Source of the DNA: Deltaproteobacteria bacterium
GTDB lineage: Bacteria > Desulfobacterota > Binatia > JACPRU01
Direction: 5' to 3'
DNA length: 64,000 nt
Assembly (NCBI GenBank): GCA_016189835.1
Contig: JACPRU010000018.1
Coordinates: forward strand, 44,210-108,209
Shown: piece by piece, positions 1 to 9,213 of the stretch
Layout: each line of letters opens with the position of its first letter
How positions within the stretch are numbered: position 1 is the stretch's first letter
Made by a program: the position numbers and the translations under genes
Notes under the pieces: model-generated
What the model was told of the DNA's origin: nothing
Seen by the model: only the letters and a program-made list of their open reading frames with translations
Databases searched by the model: none

Positions 1-221
1 GCGGGGACGTGAGCCTGCGCATCCCGCCCGGCAGCCAGAGCGGGCGGCAGCTGCGCCTGCGCGGCCGCGGAGTGAGGGACGCCAAGAGCAAGGCGAGCGG
101 CGATCTCTACGTTCGGCTGCTGGTGCAGGTGCCTCGCGACGGCGGGGATCGCGCTCGCCGCGCGGTCGAGGAGCTCGAGCAGTGCTACGCGGAGAGCCCG
201 CGGAAGGACTTCAAGCTCTGA
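1..221 (+). CDS. cbpA: DnaJ-family co-chaperone CbpA, C-terminal fragment
   Basis: The reading frame is open from the left edge of the window, so only about the last 73 residues of the gene are present. The fragment contains the pattern IPPGSQSGRQLRLRGRGV followed by GDLYVRLLVQVP, which is the end of the second beta-rich peptide-binding domain of DnaJ/CbpA proteins. The family delivers unfolded clients to DnaK and stimulates its ATPase. The J-domain lies outside the window and cannot be checked. A CbpM-like modulator follows after 10 bases and a sigma-32-type gene after that. This neighbour argues for CbpA rather than canonical DnaJ. Confidence 0.85.
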   Translation, partial: GDVSLRIPPGSQSGRQLRLRGRGVRDAKSKASGDLYVRLLVQVPRDGGDRARRAVEELEQCYAESPRKDFKL

Positions 222-231
222 AGGCGACGCC

Positions 232-534
232 ATGAGGTACCTGCGATTCGCCGAGATCGCCGAGCGTCATGGCATCGAGCGGGTCGAGCTCGAGGCGCTG
301 GCCCGGGAGCAGATCATCGAGATCAAGCAGACGCTCGACGAGGAGCCCGTGGTGTCGAGCGAGGACGTCGAGAAGGCGTGCATCGCCCGCATGCTGATGA
401 ACGAGCTCGACGTCAACCTGGCCGGCGCCGAGGTGATCGTGCACATGCGAGCGGAGATGATCGCCATGCGCCGCCAGTTCGGCGAGATCCTGCAGGCGCT
501 GGTCGAGGAGATCCGCCAGGCCGCGGCCCGTTGA
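232..534 (+). CDS. cbpM: Chaperone modulator CbpM (MerR-like fold)
   Basis: A 100-residue protein starting MRYLRFAEIAERHGIERVELEALAREQIIEI. CbpM proteins of this length have a MerR-like helix-turn-helix used as a protein-binding fold, and they inhibit the J-domain of CbpA. The segment at about residues 40-60 (VVSSEDVEKACIARMLMNEL) and the long amphipathic helix to the C-terminus match the family pattern of a dicistronic partner. It begins 10 bases after the co-chaperone stop, so translational coupling is likely. The assignment rests on length, sequence pattern and position. Confidence 0.8.
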   Translation: MRYLRFAEIAERHGIERVELEALAREQIIEIKQTLDEEPVVSSEDVEKACIARMLMNELDVNLAGAEVIVHMRAEMIAMRRQFGEILQALVEEIRQAAAR

Positions 535-580
535 GCCACCCGGCGAATTCCCGTAGCTTGAGCGCCCGCGGTCGGGGATC

Positions 581-1612
581 ATGGCGGAAGCTCCGGAAAA
601 GCCCAGCTGGCCCGACGAGGAGGCGCTGCAGCCCGACGAGGTGCAGGTCAAGATCGACGCCGACGACGGCGACGATGCGGAGCCGCGCTCCGTCGAGACC
701 GCGCTCGTCCCCCGCGACGCCCTCGGCCGCTATCTCGCGGAGATCCGCCGCTACCCGCTGCTGACCCCGGAGGAGGAGCACCGGCTCGCCGTCGAGTACA
801 AGGAATACGGCGACGTCAAGGCCGCCTACCGGCTGGTCACCGCGAACCTTCGACTGGTGGTGATGATCGCCCGCCGTTACGAGAACGCGTTTCGCAACCT
901 CTTCGACCTCATCCAGGAGGGCAACATCGGCCTCATGGAGGCGGTCAAGAAATTCGATCCCTACCGCGGCATCCGCTTTCCGAGCTACGCGGTGTGGTGG
1001 ATCCGCGCCTACATCATCCGCTACCTGATGAACAACTTCCGCCTGGTGAAGCTCGGCACCACGCAGGCCCAGCGCCGGCTGTTCTTCAACCTGCAGAAAG
1101 AGAAGCAGCGGATCGAGGCCGAGGGATTCGAGGTCTCGCCCAAGCTCATCGCCCGCCGCCTCGAGGTGAAGCCGAGCGAGGTCGTGGAGATGGAGCAGCG
1201 CATGAGCGCCCGCGACGTTTCGGTGGACAGCCCAGTGTCGCCCGGGGAGGAGGGGACGATGCTCGATTTCCTGCCGAGCGAGTCCTCGACCGAGGAGGCG
1301 GTGGCGGACGCGCACTACCGGAAGGCGATCGCCGAGAAGATGCGCGAGTTCGGCGTGACCCTGAGCGGCAAGGACCGCACGATCTTCGAGAAGCGCCTGC
1401 TCACCGAGGATCCGATGACGCTGCAGGAGATCGGCGAGCTGTACGACATCAGCCGGGAGCGCGTCCGCCAGGTCGAAGAACGGTTGAAGAAGCGGCTCAA
1501 GGAGTACCTGCTCGGCCAGATGAAGGATATCGAGACGGTCGAGGTCGTGACCTCGGGGGCCCGCCGCCGGCGAAAAGCGAGCGAGGAGCCGCCGCCGCCG
1601 AAGCCGGGGTGA
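581..1612 (+). CDS. rpoH: RNA polymerase sigma factor, sigma-32 (RpoH) type
   Basis: A 343-residue sigma-70-family factor without region 1.1. Region 1.2 (YLAEIRRYPLLTPEEE) lies near residue 50, region 2 (NLRLVVMIARRY, FDLIQEGNIGLMEAVKKFDP, YAVWWIRAYI) spans about 90-165, and region 4 (TLQEIGELYDISRERVRQVEERLKKRLKE) is near residues 280-310. The pattern QRRLFFNLQK just after region 2.4 is the RpoH box, which separates heat-shock sigma factors from RpoD. A hydrophilic tail of about 30 residues is extra. In the deltaproteobacterial lineage, RpoH-like factors can have developmental rather than heat-shock roles, so the regulon is uncertain. It sits beside cbpA/cbpM, which fits control of protein folding. 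Confidence 0.9.
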   Translation: MAEAPEKPSWPDEEALQPDEVQVKIDADDGDDAEPRSVETALVPRDALGRYLAEIRRYPLLTPEEEHRLAVEYKEYGDVKAAYRLVTANLRLVVMIARRYENAFRNLFDLIQEGNIGLMEAVKKFDPYRGIRFPSYAVWWIRAYIIRYLMNNFRLVKLGTTQAQRRLFFNLQKEKQRIEAEGFEVSPKLIARRLEVKPSEVVEMEQRMSARDVSVDSPVSPGEEGTMLDFLPSESSTEEAVADAHYRKAIAEKMREFGVTLSGKDRTIFEKRLLTEDPMTLQEIGELYDISRERVRQVEERLKKRLKEYLLGQMKDIETVEVVTSGARRRRKASEEPPPPKPG

Positions 1613-1618
1613 CGGCGC

Positions 1619-2632
1619 TCAGCGCCGCTCGCCGGGATCGAGGCCGCGCTGGACCCAGGCGAGGAAGGCCCCGGGGTACTCGGGAGCCGGGGCGGTCGCC
1701 TGCTCGAGCCGGTCGAGGATCTCGGGCGTGATCGCGACGTCGCCGGCGGCGAGATTGTCGTCCAGCTGGCTGCGCGTCCGGGCGCCGATGATCACCGAGC
1801 TGATCTCCGGCTTGGCGAGCTGCCAGGCGATCGCCAGCGCCGCGGGCGTCACGCCGAGCGCGCTCGCGGACTCGCGAACGACGTCGACGATCGCGAACGC
1901 GCGGTCGGTGAAGTAGTCCTTGTAGATTGGGATGTCACGCTGCCCGAGGCGGGCGTCGGGCGGGCGGGAACCGCGCTGGATCTTGCCGGTCAGCATGCCC
2001 GCGGCGAGCGGGCTCCAGGGCAGGATGCCGAGGCCGAGCTCGCGGCAGGCGTCGAAGTGCTCCCGCTCGATCGTACGCACCAGCAGGTTGTACTGCGGCT
2101 GCAGCGAGACGAAGCGGTTCAGGCCGCGTGCCTCGCACCAGGTGACGGCGCGGGCGATCCGGTACGCGCGGTAGTTCGAGCAGCCGAGATAGAGCACCTT
2201 GCCCGCGCGGACCAGGTCGTCGAGGGCGCACAGCGTCTCCTCGAGCGGAGTCGACAGGTCCTCGGCGTGCACCTGGTAGAGGTCGATGTAGTCGGTCTTC
2301 AGGCGCCGGAGGCTCGCCTCGCAGGCTTCGCGAACGTGCTTGCGCGACGAGCCGCGCTGGTTGGCGCCGCGCCCCGTCGGCATCGTGCACTTGGTGGCGA
2401 GCACGAAGCGCTCGCGGCGGCCGGCGAGCGCCTTGCCGCAGATCTCCTCGGAGCGCCCGTCCGCGTAGATGTCGGCGGTATCGACGAAGTTTCCGCCCGC
2501 CTCGAGAAACCGGTCGACGAGGTCGAGAGAGGTCTGCTCGTCGCAGCCCCATCCGGCGGTGCCGAACGTCATGGCGCCGAGGCAGAGCTCCGAGACGCGA
2601 AGACCGCTTCGACCGAGGGTGCGCAGGCGCAT
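1619..2632 (-). CDS. Aldo/keto reductase
   Basis: A 337-residue NADPH-dependent oxidoreductase of the aldo/keto reductase superfamily, which reduces aldehydes and ketones in the cytoplasm. The four catalytic residues are visible in order: Asp and Tyr in VDTADIYADG (about residue 50), Lys in LATKCTM, and His in LYQVHAED. The coenzyme-binding tail GARTRSQLDDNLAA lies near residue 285. Length is typical of the group without long C-terminal extensions. The natural substrate cannot be read from sequence. The gene is convergent with rpoH, with only 6 bases between stops, and divergent from the GTPase gene at 2716. Confidence 0.9.
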   Translation of the reverse strand: MRLRTLGRSGLRVSELCLGAMTFGTAGWGCDEQTSLDLVDRFLEAGGNFVDTADIYADGRSEEICGKALAGRRERFVLATKCTMPTGRGANQRGSSRKHVREACEASLRRLKTDYIDLYQVHAEDLSTPLEETLCALDDLVRAGKVLYLGCSNYRAYRIARAVTWCEARGLNRFVSLQPQYNLLVRTIEREHFDACRELGLGILPWSPLAAGMLTGKIQRGSRPPDARLGQRDIPIYKDYFTDRAFAIVDVVRESASALGVTPAALAIAWQLAKPEISSVIIGARTRSQLDDNLAAGDVAITPEILDRLEQATAPAPEYPGAFLAWVQRGLDPGERR

Positions 2633-2715
2633 TGATCGTCCTCCGGGGTCATGGTTTAGAGGTCAACTTCGCGCTTTGGGCGTGCTCGTTCAAGATCGGA
2701 GGCGGACGGTTCCCG

Positions 2716-3765
2716 ATGAAAGTCGTCCTCGCAGGCTTCCCGCGCGTCGGCAAGACCACGGTGTTTCAGTCGCTCACCGGCCTGGCGGATTCCACCACCG
2801 CGCGCGGAGCCGCGGCGCGCGGCGTGATCCGCGTCCCGGACGCGCGCGTCGACAAGCTCGCCGCGATCTATCACCCGAGGAAGACGACTTACGCGACGGT
2901 CGGCTTCGTCGACGTGCAGCCGCCCGAGGCGGCGAGCGCCGAGAAGGCGACGCTGCTGTCGCCGCCGCTGGTCGCCGAGCTGAAGGACGCCGACGCGGTC
3001 GCCGCCGTCGTACGCGGCTTCGCCGATCCGTACTCGGGAGCGCCCGCGGACCCGGAGGGGGAGTTCGCTCGCTTCGACGAGGAGCTGATCCTCACCGACC
3101 TCGGCGTGCTCGACCGCCGAATCGAGCGGCTCGAGAAGGAGGGCAAGAAGGATCGCGAGAGCGCGCTGCTGGCACGACTGGTCGCAGCGCTCGGCGAGGG
3201 CAAGCCGCTGCGCGTCCTGAGCATCGCCGCCGAGGACGCGAAGGCCTTGTCCGGCTACCAGCTGATCTCCCGGGCGCCGCTGCTCGTGGTGCTGAATCGC
3301 ACCGACGAGGAGGCCGCGCTGCCGCTGCCGGCCGGTCTCGTCGAGCTGGTCGCGCATCACGGGGGTGAGTGCCTGGCGATGGCCGGACGGATCGAGCGGG
3401 AGATCGCCGAGCTCGCCCCCGAGGATCAAGCGCCGTTCCTGCGCGATGCCGGGCTCGAGGCCTCGGCGCGCGACCGCTTCGTGCAGGCGGCCTACCACAA
3501 GCTCGACCTGGTGAGCTTTCTCACTGCCGGCGAGGACGAGGTGCGGGCCTGGACGATCCCGCGGGGAACGGTGGCGCAGAAGGCGGCCGGCAAGATCCAC
3601 AGCGACATCGAGAAGGGCTTCATCCGCGCCGCGGTCATCGCCTACGACGACTTCGTTCGTTACGGCGGAGAGGCCGAGTGCAAGAAGGCGGGGAAGGCGC
3701 GCCTCGAGGGGAAGGAGTATGTGGTCGCGGACGGGGACATCATTCACTTTCGGTTCAACGTGTAG
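2716..3765 (+). CDS. YchF-related GTP/ATP-binding protein (DUF933/TGS C-terminus)
   Basis: A 349-residue P-loop protein beginning MKVVLAGFPRVGKTTVF, with the Walker A motif at residues 7-15. The C-terminal region TAGEDEVRAWTIPRGTVAQKAAGKIHSDIEKGF through GDIIHFRFNV is the TGS-like domain (DUF933) of the Obg-family protein YchF. A coiled-coil-like charged segment (LDRRIERLEKEGKKDRESAL) separates the two, as in YchF. The specificity motif reads LNRTDE, whereas YchF usually has NxxE, so this may be a paralogue rather than the housekeeping YchF. The frame opens at 2632, but the ATG at 2716 fits the family start and follows a GGAGG tract near 2698. Confidence 0.85.
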   Translation: MKVVLAGFPRVGKTTVFQSLTGLADSTTARGAAARGVIRVPDARVDKLAAIYHPRKTTYATVGFVDVQPPEAASAEKATLLSPPLVAELKDADAVAAVVRGFADPYSGAPADPEGEFARFDEELILTDLGVLDRRIERLEKEGKKDRESALLARLVAALGEGKPLRVLSIAAEDAKALSGYQLISRAPLLVVLNRTDEEAALPLPAGLVELVAHHGGECLAMAGRIEREIAELAPEDQAPFLRDAGLEASARDRFVQAAYHKLDLVSFLTAGEDEVRAWTIPRGTVAQKAAGKIHSDIEKGFIRAAVIAYDDFVRYGGEAECKKAGKARLEGKEYVVADGDIIHFRFNV

Positions 3766-3854
3766 GTGCGGGTGGCGGTCGGTGAGCGGGGCGGCGGCGC
3801 GGATGGAGCTGACGGGCCCGCGAGGTGTCGCGACGACCTCTTCGACGGTGCCTG

Positions 3855-5057
3855 ATGCTCGCCGCTGACTTCTCCGCCGCCCGCGAGCGGATCCGGGCGC
3901 ACATCCTGCGTACACCGCTCGAGACCAGCCGGACGCTCAGTCGGCTGGCGGGCGCCAAGCTGCACCTGAAATGCGAGAACCTCCAGAAGACCGGATCGTT
4001 CAAGGTCCGCGGGGCGCTGAACCGGCTGCTCGGGCTGTCGGCCGCCGAGCGGCGCCGGGGCGTGGTGGCGGCTTCGGCGGGCAATCATGCGCAAGGGATC
4101 GCTTACGCGGCGGGGATCGCCGGCGTCCGGGCGACGGTGGTGATGCCGCGGACGGCGGCCATCGCCAAGGTCGAGGCCACCCGCGGCTACGGCGCCGAGA
4201 TCGTGCTCGCGGGCGGCGACTACGCGGCGGCCTTCGCCCACGCCGCGGCGCTGGCCCGCCGTCGGCGGGCGCTGCTGGTTCACGCCTTCGACGACGAGCA
4301 GGTGATCGCCGGCCAGGGCACGGTCGCGCTGGAGATCCTCGAACAACTGCCGGAGGTCGAGGTGGTGGTCGTGCCGGTCGGCGGCGGCGGGCTCGCCGCC
4401 GGCATCGCGAGCGCGCTGTCGACGGCGTCTCCCGCCGTGCGGGTGGTCGGCGCCCAGGCGGAGCTGGCTTCCACGCTGCGCCCGAGCCTGCGGGCCGGGC
4501 GCCGCATCGAGGCGCCGCCCTCGCCGACGATCGCCGACGGCCTGGCCACCTCGGGGATCGGCGTTCGCCCCTGGCGGGTCCTGCGTCGGCATCTCGATCG
4601 CGCCGTGACCGTCTCCGAGGCCGAGATCGCCGCGGCGATCCTGCTGCTGCTCGAGCGCTCCAAGCTGGTGGTCGAGGGAGCGGGCGCGGTCGCGCTGGCG
4701 GCCTGCCTGGGGCCGCTGCGGCGATCGATCGCGGGCCGGCGGGTCGCGGTGGTGCTTTCCGGCGGCAACATCGACGTCAACGTCCTCGATCGAATCCTGA
4801 ACCTCGGCCTCGCCGAACAGGGGCGGGTGTTCCGCTTCGCCACCGTGCTGATCGACCGCCCCGGGGCGCTCGCGGCGCTCGCCGACGTCATCGGCCGGGC
4901 CGGAGCGAACATCAAGCAGATTCACCACGATCGTGGCCGGGTCGGGGTGGGCGTGCTCGAGACGCTGGTCACGGTCGAGCTCGAGACGCGAGGGCGCGAC
5001 CAGGTGCCGGAGATCGTTTCGCTGCTGCGCGCCGCGGGCTACCGCTTGCTGCGCTAG
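3855..5057 (+). CDS. ilvA: Threonine ammonia-lyase with C-terminal ACT domain
   Basis: A 401-residue PLP-dependent enzyme of the threonine/serine dehydratase group, which deaminates L-threonine to 2-oxobutanoate. The PLP lysine is in LQKTGSFKVRGAL, and the phosphate-binding loop is VVPVGGGGLAAGIA near residue 175. The last 80 residues (FRFATVLIDRPGALAALADVIGRAGANIKQI onward) form a single ACT domain. That marks the shorter TdcB/IlvA type found outside enterics. The frame opens upstream, but ATG 3855 (MLAADFSAARERIR) matches the usual start. It could serve isoleucine synthesis or threonine catabolism; no ilv neighbours are present to decide. Confidence 0.88.
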   Translation: MLAADFSAARERIRAHILRTPLETSRTLSRLAGAKLHLKCENLQKTGSFKVRGALNRLLGLSAAERRRGVVAASAGNHAQGIAYAAGIAGVRATVVMPRTAAIAKVEATRGYGAEIVLAGGDYAAAFAHAAALARRRRALLVHAFDDEQVIAGQGTVALEILEQLPEVEVVVVPVGGGGLAAGIASALSTASPAVRVVGAQAELASTLRPSLRAGRRIEAPPSPTIADGLATSGIGVRPWRVLRRHLDRAVTVSEAEIAAAILLLLERSKLVVEGAGAVALAACLGPLRRSIAGRRVAVVLSGGNIDVNVLDRILNLGLAEQGRVFRFATVLIDRPGALAALADVIGRAGANIKQIHHDRGRVGVGVLETLVTVELETRGRDQVPEIVSLLRAAGYRLLR

Positions 5058-5180
5058 CCGAGCGCCGGCTCGCGCGGAGCGCGGATCGCGTCTCCCGCGC
5101 CGGGCCGATCGCGGTCGCGGCTCGCGGGACCCTCCCTTGCGCGTGTCCACCCCGGGATGGTAGCTGGGGAGGTTCAGCGA

Positions 5181-5222
5181 GGACACCGATCACACCGCCG
5201 CCGTCCGGCCTGCGGCGGTGTC
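5181..5222 (+). promoter_or_regulatory. Leader with two mutually exclusive hairpins
   Basis: The 183 bases between ilvA and the next gene contain two overlapping inverted repeats. One pairs 5193-5201 (CACCGCCGC) with 5212-5220 (GCGGCGGTG), a perfect 9-bp stem with a 10-nt loop. The other pairs 5181-5188 (GGACACCG) with 5215-5222 (CGGTGTCC), a perfect 8-bp stem. They share the 3-prime arm and cannot form together. There is no T-tract, so this is not a classical terminator. It could be an attenuation-like leader for the downstream gene or simply a GC-rich palindrome. Confidence 0.35.
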
Positions 5223-5240
5223 CGAGCCAAGGGAGGACGG

Positions 5241-5585
5241 ATGCTCACCGTCAATGCCAACCAGATCGAGCTCATGCAGAAGATCGCACGCAAGATCGAT
5301 CGCAGGCTCATGTTTCAACTCCACCACCTCGCCGACGGGTCGATCGAGGTGAAGCTCAGCCACGGCAACCGCAAGACGGAGACACGCGTCAGCAGCGCCG
5401 CGCTGGAGGCCGCGCGGGACGACGTCGCTCAGTTCGAAGCGCTGCGGCTGCAGGTCAAGCGCGTCTACGACCGCATGTGGGCGCCGGCGCCGCCGCCCAA
5501 GACCCCGCGCGTCGAGATCCAGCGCGACATCGCCTTCGGCTTCCGGCCGGGCGGTCAGCGCGGCCGGCCGGGCGGACCGAGGTAA
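5241..5585 (+). CDS. Conserved-looking small hypothetical protein
   Basis: A 114-residue protein, MLTVNANQIELMQKIARKIDRRLM at its start. I do not recognise a family. The first 85 residues look folded, with an alternating beta/helix pattern (LMFQLHHLADGSIEVKLSHG then a helix AALEAARDDVAQFEALRLQVKRVYDRMW). The last 30 are proline-, arginine- and glycine-rich (APAPPPKTPRVE, FRPGGQRGRPGGPR), suggesting a disordered basic tail that could bind nucleic acid. No signal peptide, membrane segment or cysteine pair is present. The ATG at 5241 has a strong ribosome binding site (GGGAGGA at 5231-5237). It is convergent with lon. Confidence 0.65.
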   Translation: MLTVNANQIELMQKIARKIDRRLMFQLHHLADGSIEVKLSHGNRKTETRVSSAALEAARDDVAQFEALRLQVKRVYDRMWAPAPPPKTPRVEIQRDIAFGFRPGGQRGRPGGPR

Positions 5586-5720
5586 GCGCCCGCGGGGAGC
5601 GCTCTCGGCCTTCGAGCGGATGCGTCTCCGCGCGCGTCGCGGCGGCGCGCGCACGAGACACCTTCCCGCCGCGGCGCGCGGCGGGCGGCCGGCCAGGCTC
5701 CTGCCCCGGCGCTCTGCGGG

Positions 5721-8177
5721 TCACACGGCGGCGCGCTTGCGCTCGACCGCCGCGGGCTCTTCTCTCGGCGCCTCGACCTTCTTCGGCTCGAGCGCGTGCC
5801 CCAGGGCCTCGTCGATCGTCTCGACGAAGAAGAACGTCATCTCCTGGCGGACGTTCGACGACAGCTCCTCGAGGTCCTTGGCGTTGCGCTTCGGCAGGAT
5901 CACGGTCGAGATCCCCGCGCGCTTGGCGGCCAGCACCTTCTCCTTGATCCCGCCGACCGGGAGCACCTTGCCGCGCAAGGTGATCTCGCCGGTCATGGCC
6001 AGATCGTGGCGAACGATGCGGCCGGCGAGCAGCGAGACCAGCGCCACCGCCATCGCCACTCCGGCGGAAGGCCCGTCCTTGGGGATCGCCCCGGCGGGCA
6101 CGTGCACGTGCAGATCGGCGCTCTCGAAGAAGTCGGCGGCGATGCCGAGCTTCTCGGCGCGCGAGCGGATGAACGAGAGCGCGGCCTGAGCCGACTCCTT
6201 CATGACGTCGCCGAGGTGCCCGGTGAGCGTCAGGCTCTTCTTGCCGGCCATGCGGGTGGCTTCGATGAACAGGATCTCGCCGCCGTTCGGCGTCCAGGCG
6301 AGGCCGGTGGCGACGCCGGGCTCCTGGACGCGCTCGGCGATCTCCGAGAAGAACTTCTCGGGGCCGAGGAACTCGTGCACCTTGGCCGCGTCGACGACGA
6401 CGCGGTCGGTGTTGCCTTCCGTCACCCGGCGCGCGACCTTGCGGCACACCCGGCCGATCTCGCGCTCGAGGTTGCGCAGACCGGCCTCGCGCGTGTAGCT
6501 GCGGATGATCTCCTGCACGGCCTCGGTGGCGAGCTCGACGTTCTCCGCGGTGAGCCCGTTCTCCGTCTGCTGCTTGGGGATCAGGTGGCGGCGTGCGATC
6601 TCGAGCTTCTCCTCCTCGGTGTAGCCGGCGAGCTCGATCACCTCCATCCGGTCGCGCAGCGCCGGCGGCACCGGCTCGAGGTAGTTCGCGGTGGTGATGA
6701 ACATCACCCGGGAGAGGTCGAACGGCACGTCGAGATAGTGGTCGACGAACGTCGAGTTCTGCTCCGGATCGAGGACCTCGAGCAGCGCCGAGGACGGATC
6801 GCCGCGGAAATCCATGCCGAGCTTGTCGATCTCGTCGAACATGAACAGCGGATTGTTCGAGCCCGCGTTGCGAATGGCCTGGACGACACGGCCGGGCAGG
6901 GCGCCGATGTAGGTGCGGCGGTGGCCGCGGATCTCCGCCTCGTCGCGCACGCCACCGAGCGAGATCCGCTGGAACTTGCGGCCCATCGCCTTGGCGATCG
7001 AGCGGCCGAGCGAGGTCTTGCCGGTGCCCGGCGGGCCCACGAAGCAGAGGATCGGCCCCTTCGGGTCCTTCTTCAGCTTGCGTACGGCCAGATACTCGAG
7101 GATGCGGTCCTTGATCTTCTCGAGATCGTAGTGGTCCTCGTCGAGCACGCCGCGCGCGTGCGGGATGTCGAGGTTGTCCTCGGTCGACTTCGACCACGGC
7201 AGGGTGACGAGCCACTCGAGGTAGGTGCGCACGACCGTGTGCTCCGCCGACTCCGGCGGGATGATCTTCAGGCGCTCCATCTCGTTGTCGGCGGCCTTGC
7301 GCGGCTCCTCCGGCATCCCCGCTTCTTCGATCTTGCGGCGCAGCTCCTCGAGCTCGCCGGACCGCGGGTCGCCCTCGCCGAGCTCCTTCTGGATCGCCTT
7401 CATCTGCTGGCGCAGGTAGAACTCCTTCTGATTCTTGTTGAGCTCGGTCTGCACCTGCGACTGGATCTTGTGACCGAGCTCGAGCAGCTCGATCTCGCGG
7501 CCGAGAATGGCCGACAGCTTCTCGAGGCGGGAGCGGACGTCGGTGGTGTTCAGCAGATGCTGCTTCTCCTCGAGCGAGATGTTGAGGTTCGAGGCCACCA
7601 GGTCCGTGACCTTGGCCGGATCCTTGATGTTCATCACCACGACCTGCAGCTCGTCGGGCAGGTAGGGGATCATCGACACGAACTTGGCGAATTGATTCAC
7701 CATGTTCGCCTGCACGGCTTCGAGGTCCTGCGACGGCTGGACCAGGTCGGGAAGCTGGCGAACGTGTGCGCGGAAGTACGGCTCGTGCTGCACGAACTGA
7801 ACGACCTCGACGCGGCGCAGGCCCTGCACCAGGATCCGCACGCTGCCGTCCGGGTACTTGAGCATCTTCAGGATGCGTCCGGCGGTGCCGCGCGCGTACA
7901 GCCCGCTCGCCGCCGGCGCCTCCTCCTCGGGATTGCGCTGGGCGACCAGCGCCAACATGCGCTCGCCCCCGAGACACTCCTCGACCAGCTTGAGGGAGCT
8001 GCCCCGGGAGATCAGCAGCGGCACGATCGCGGACGGGAAGATGACCACGCCCCGCAGTGGAAGTAGCGGCAACGCCTCAGGAATCGCGATGCCGCTGATG
8101 TCCTCCTCGAAGCCGTAGAACTTCTGTTCTTGGATCTCCTCGACAGAGGGGTCTTTGGGGTCTCGTGTGCCCGCCAT
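5721..8177 (-). CDS. lon: ATP-dependent protease Lon
   Basis: An 818-residue protein with the complete Lon architecture. The N-terminal substrate-recognition domain begins near residue 37 ([21 protein letters not shown]). An AAA+ module carries Walker [20 protein letters not shown] near residue 360, followed by [10 protein letters not shown]. The C-terminal serine protease domain has the catalytic Ser in [12 protein letters not shown] and the catalytic Lys in [14 protein letters not shown]. Lon degrades misfolded and regulatory proteins in the cytoplasm. Length is normal for LonA. It is transcribed alone, with a candidate promoter at 8241-8269, and forms part of the window's proteostasis set. 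Confidence 0.97.
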   Translation of the reverse strand: MAGTRDPKDPSVEEIQEQKFYGFEEDISGIAIPEALPLLPLRGVVIFPSAIVPLLISRGSSLKLVEECLGGERMLALVAQRNPEEEAPAASGLYARGTAGRILKMLKYPDGSVRILVQGLRRVEVVQFVQHEPYFRAHVRQLPDLVQPSQDLEAVQANMVNQFAKFVSMIPYLPDELQVVVMNIKDPAKVTDLVASNLNISLEEKQHLLNTTDVRSRLEKLSAILGREIELLELGHKIQSQVQTELNKNQKEFYLRQQMKAIQKELGEGDPRSGELEELRRKIEEAGMPEEPRKAADNEMERLKIIPPESAEHTVVRTYLEWLVTLPWSKSTEDNLDIPHARGVLDEDHYDLEKIKDRILEYLAVRKLKKDPKGPILCFVGPPGTGKTSLGRSIAKAMGRKFQRISLGGVRDEAEIRGHRRTYIGALPGRVVQAIRNAGSNNPLFMFDEIDKLGMDFRGDPSSALLEVLDPEQNSTFVDHYLDVPFDLSRVMFITTANYLEPVPPALRDRMEVIELAGYTEEEKLEIARRHLIPKQQTENGLTAENVELATEAVQEIIRSYTREAGLRNLEREIGRVCRKVARRVTEGNTDRVVVDAAKVHEFLGPEKFFSEIAERVQEPGVATGLAWTPNGGEILFIEATRMAGKKSLTLTGHLGDVMKESAQAALSFIRSRAEKLGIAADFFESADLHVHVPAGAIPKDGPSAGVAMAVALVSLLAGRIVRHDLAMTGEITLRGKVLPVGGIKEKVLAAKRAGISTVILPKRNAKDLEELSSNVRQEMTFFFVETIDEALGHALEPKKVEAPREEPAAVERKRAAV

Positions 8178-8240
8178 AGCGCACCGACCGCGCGTGTCTG
8201 CAACGAGCGCGAACCCGAGCGCGCCACGCGGTTCGACGAA

Positions 8241-8269
8241 AAGCTAATACACGCCCCGGGGGGTGACAA
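8241..8269 (-). promoter_or_regulatory. Candidate lon promoter
   Basis: On the minus strand TTGTCA (complement of 8264-8269) is followed after 17 bases by TAGCTT (complement of 8241-8246). An overlapping alternative minus-10, TATTAG, lies at 8244-8249. The minus-35 matches 5 of 6 bases of the sigma-70 consensus, while the minus-10 is weak. The start codon is at 8177, giving a leader of about 60 bases. A heat-shock-type promoter is possible for lon, but I see no clear CCCCAT-type minus-10. Confidence 0.35.
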
Positions 8270-8281
8270 GGGCAGGGATCG

Positions 8282-8304
8282 AAAAAAGGCCGCGGAAGAT
8301 CCGC
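8282..8304 (-). terminator. Probable intrinsic terminator of trmI
   Basis: Read on the minus strand, the stem GCGGA/TCCGC (8300-8304 with 8292-8296, 3-nt loop) is followed four bases later by six Ts (complement of A82-A87). It lies about 20 bases after the trmI stop codon and upstream of the candidate lon promoter, where a terminator is expected. Confidence 0.5.
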
Positions 8305-8325
8305 TCCCGACGGACGCGCCGCAGG

Positions 8326-9120
8326 TCAGAGCGGCGCCAGGCGGCGAGCTACGGTCAGGAACCCGGTGTGCGCCACCATGCGGTGCTGGGGCCGGATCGA
8401 CAGATCGCGCACGTGCCAGAAGCGCTGCAGGGTCTCGAAGGTCTCGACCGCCCCGAAGGCGGGGTGCTCGTCGAGACGGTCGACCAGCGATTTCACCTGC
8501 AACACGGTCGGCACGTATCCGACCAGCACGCCCCCCGGCAGCAGCGCGCGCGCGGCCACGTCGAGCGCCCGCCAGGGCTCGGGGACGTCGAGGATCATGC
8601 GATCGATCCCGGTCTCGTCGATCGAGGCGTAGACGTCGCCCGGCTTGAGCGTCCACTGCGGGGCGTCGCCGAAGAAGCGCGCGACGTTGCGGCGCGCCAT
8701 CGCGATGTGGTCGTCGCGGCAGTCGTAGGAGATCACCCGTCCGCCCGCGCCGACCGCCCGCAAGAGCGCGATCGTCAGCGCGCCGGGGCCGACCCCGGCC
8801 TCGACGACGGTGGCGCCGGGAAAGACGTCTCCCCAGACCAGGATCGTGGCGACGTCCTTGGGGTAGATGACCTGCGCCTGCCGCGGCAGGTGCAGCACGA
8901 GGTCCGCGTAGGTGGGCCGCAGCACGAGGAACGTCTCGTTCGAGGAATTCGTCACCCGCCGGCCGTCCTGGTCTCCGATCAGGGCGTCGCATTCGACGTG
9001 GCCGCCGCGCACCGGCACGCGGGTGCCGGCGCGCAGCGTGCGCAGGTAGCGCCGCTGCTTGCGGTCGATGAACAGCACGGCGTCGCCCGAGCGCAGCCGC
9101 TGGTCGCGCGAGGTTTCCAT
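8326..9120 (-). CDS. trmI: tRNA (adenine-58-N1)-methyltransferase TrmI
   Basis: A 264-residue SAM-dependent methyltransferase of the TrmI/GCD14 family, which makes m1A58 in the T-loop of tRNAs. Family signatures include the N-terminal beta-rich domain (GDAVLFIDRKQRRYLRTL), the motif PRQAQVIYPKDVATIL, and the SAM-binding motif VVEAGVGPGALTIALL near residue 105. DRMILDVPEPWRALD corresponds to the catalytic Asp region. Length fits bacterial TrmI. The minus-strand sequence TGCTAGAAG (complement of 9128-9136) lies 7 bases from the start codon and may be an extended minus-10. Confidence 0.92.
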   Translation of the reverse strand: METSRDQRLRSGDAVLFIDRKQRRYLRTLRAGTRVPVRGGHVECDALIGDQDGRRVTNSSNETFLVLRPTYADLVLHLPRQAQVIYPKDVATILVWGDVFPGATVVEAGVGPGALTIALLRAVGAGGRVISYDCRDDHIAMARRNVARFFGDAPQWTLKPGDVYASIDETGIDRMILDVPEPWRALDVAARALLPGGVLVGYVPTVLQVKSLVDRLDEHPAFGAVETFETLQRFWHVRDLSIRPQHRMVAHTGFLTVARRLAPL

Positions 9121-9198
9121 GCCGAGCCTTCTAGCAGAAGATTGGCGGGACGCCGCGAGCCGGTGGCGGCGCGGCTGGTCTCAGCTGGGACGGGTCGC

Positions 9199-9204
9199 TA
9201 CACT
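9199..9204 (+). promoter_or_regulatory. Possible minus-10 element of the ABC exporter operon
   Basis: TACACT lies only 9 bases before the ATG at 9214. No convincing minus-35 or ribosome binding site is visible. The position would give an almost leaderless transcript, like those proposed for pgi, relA and the MoxR-like gene. Confidence 0.3.
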
Positions 9205-9213
9205 TGCGGGGAT

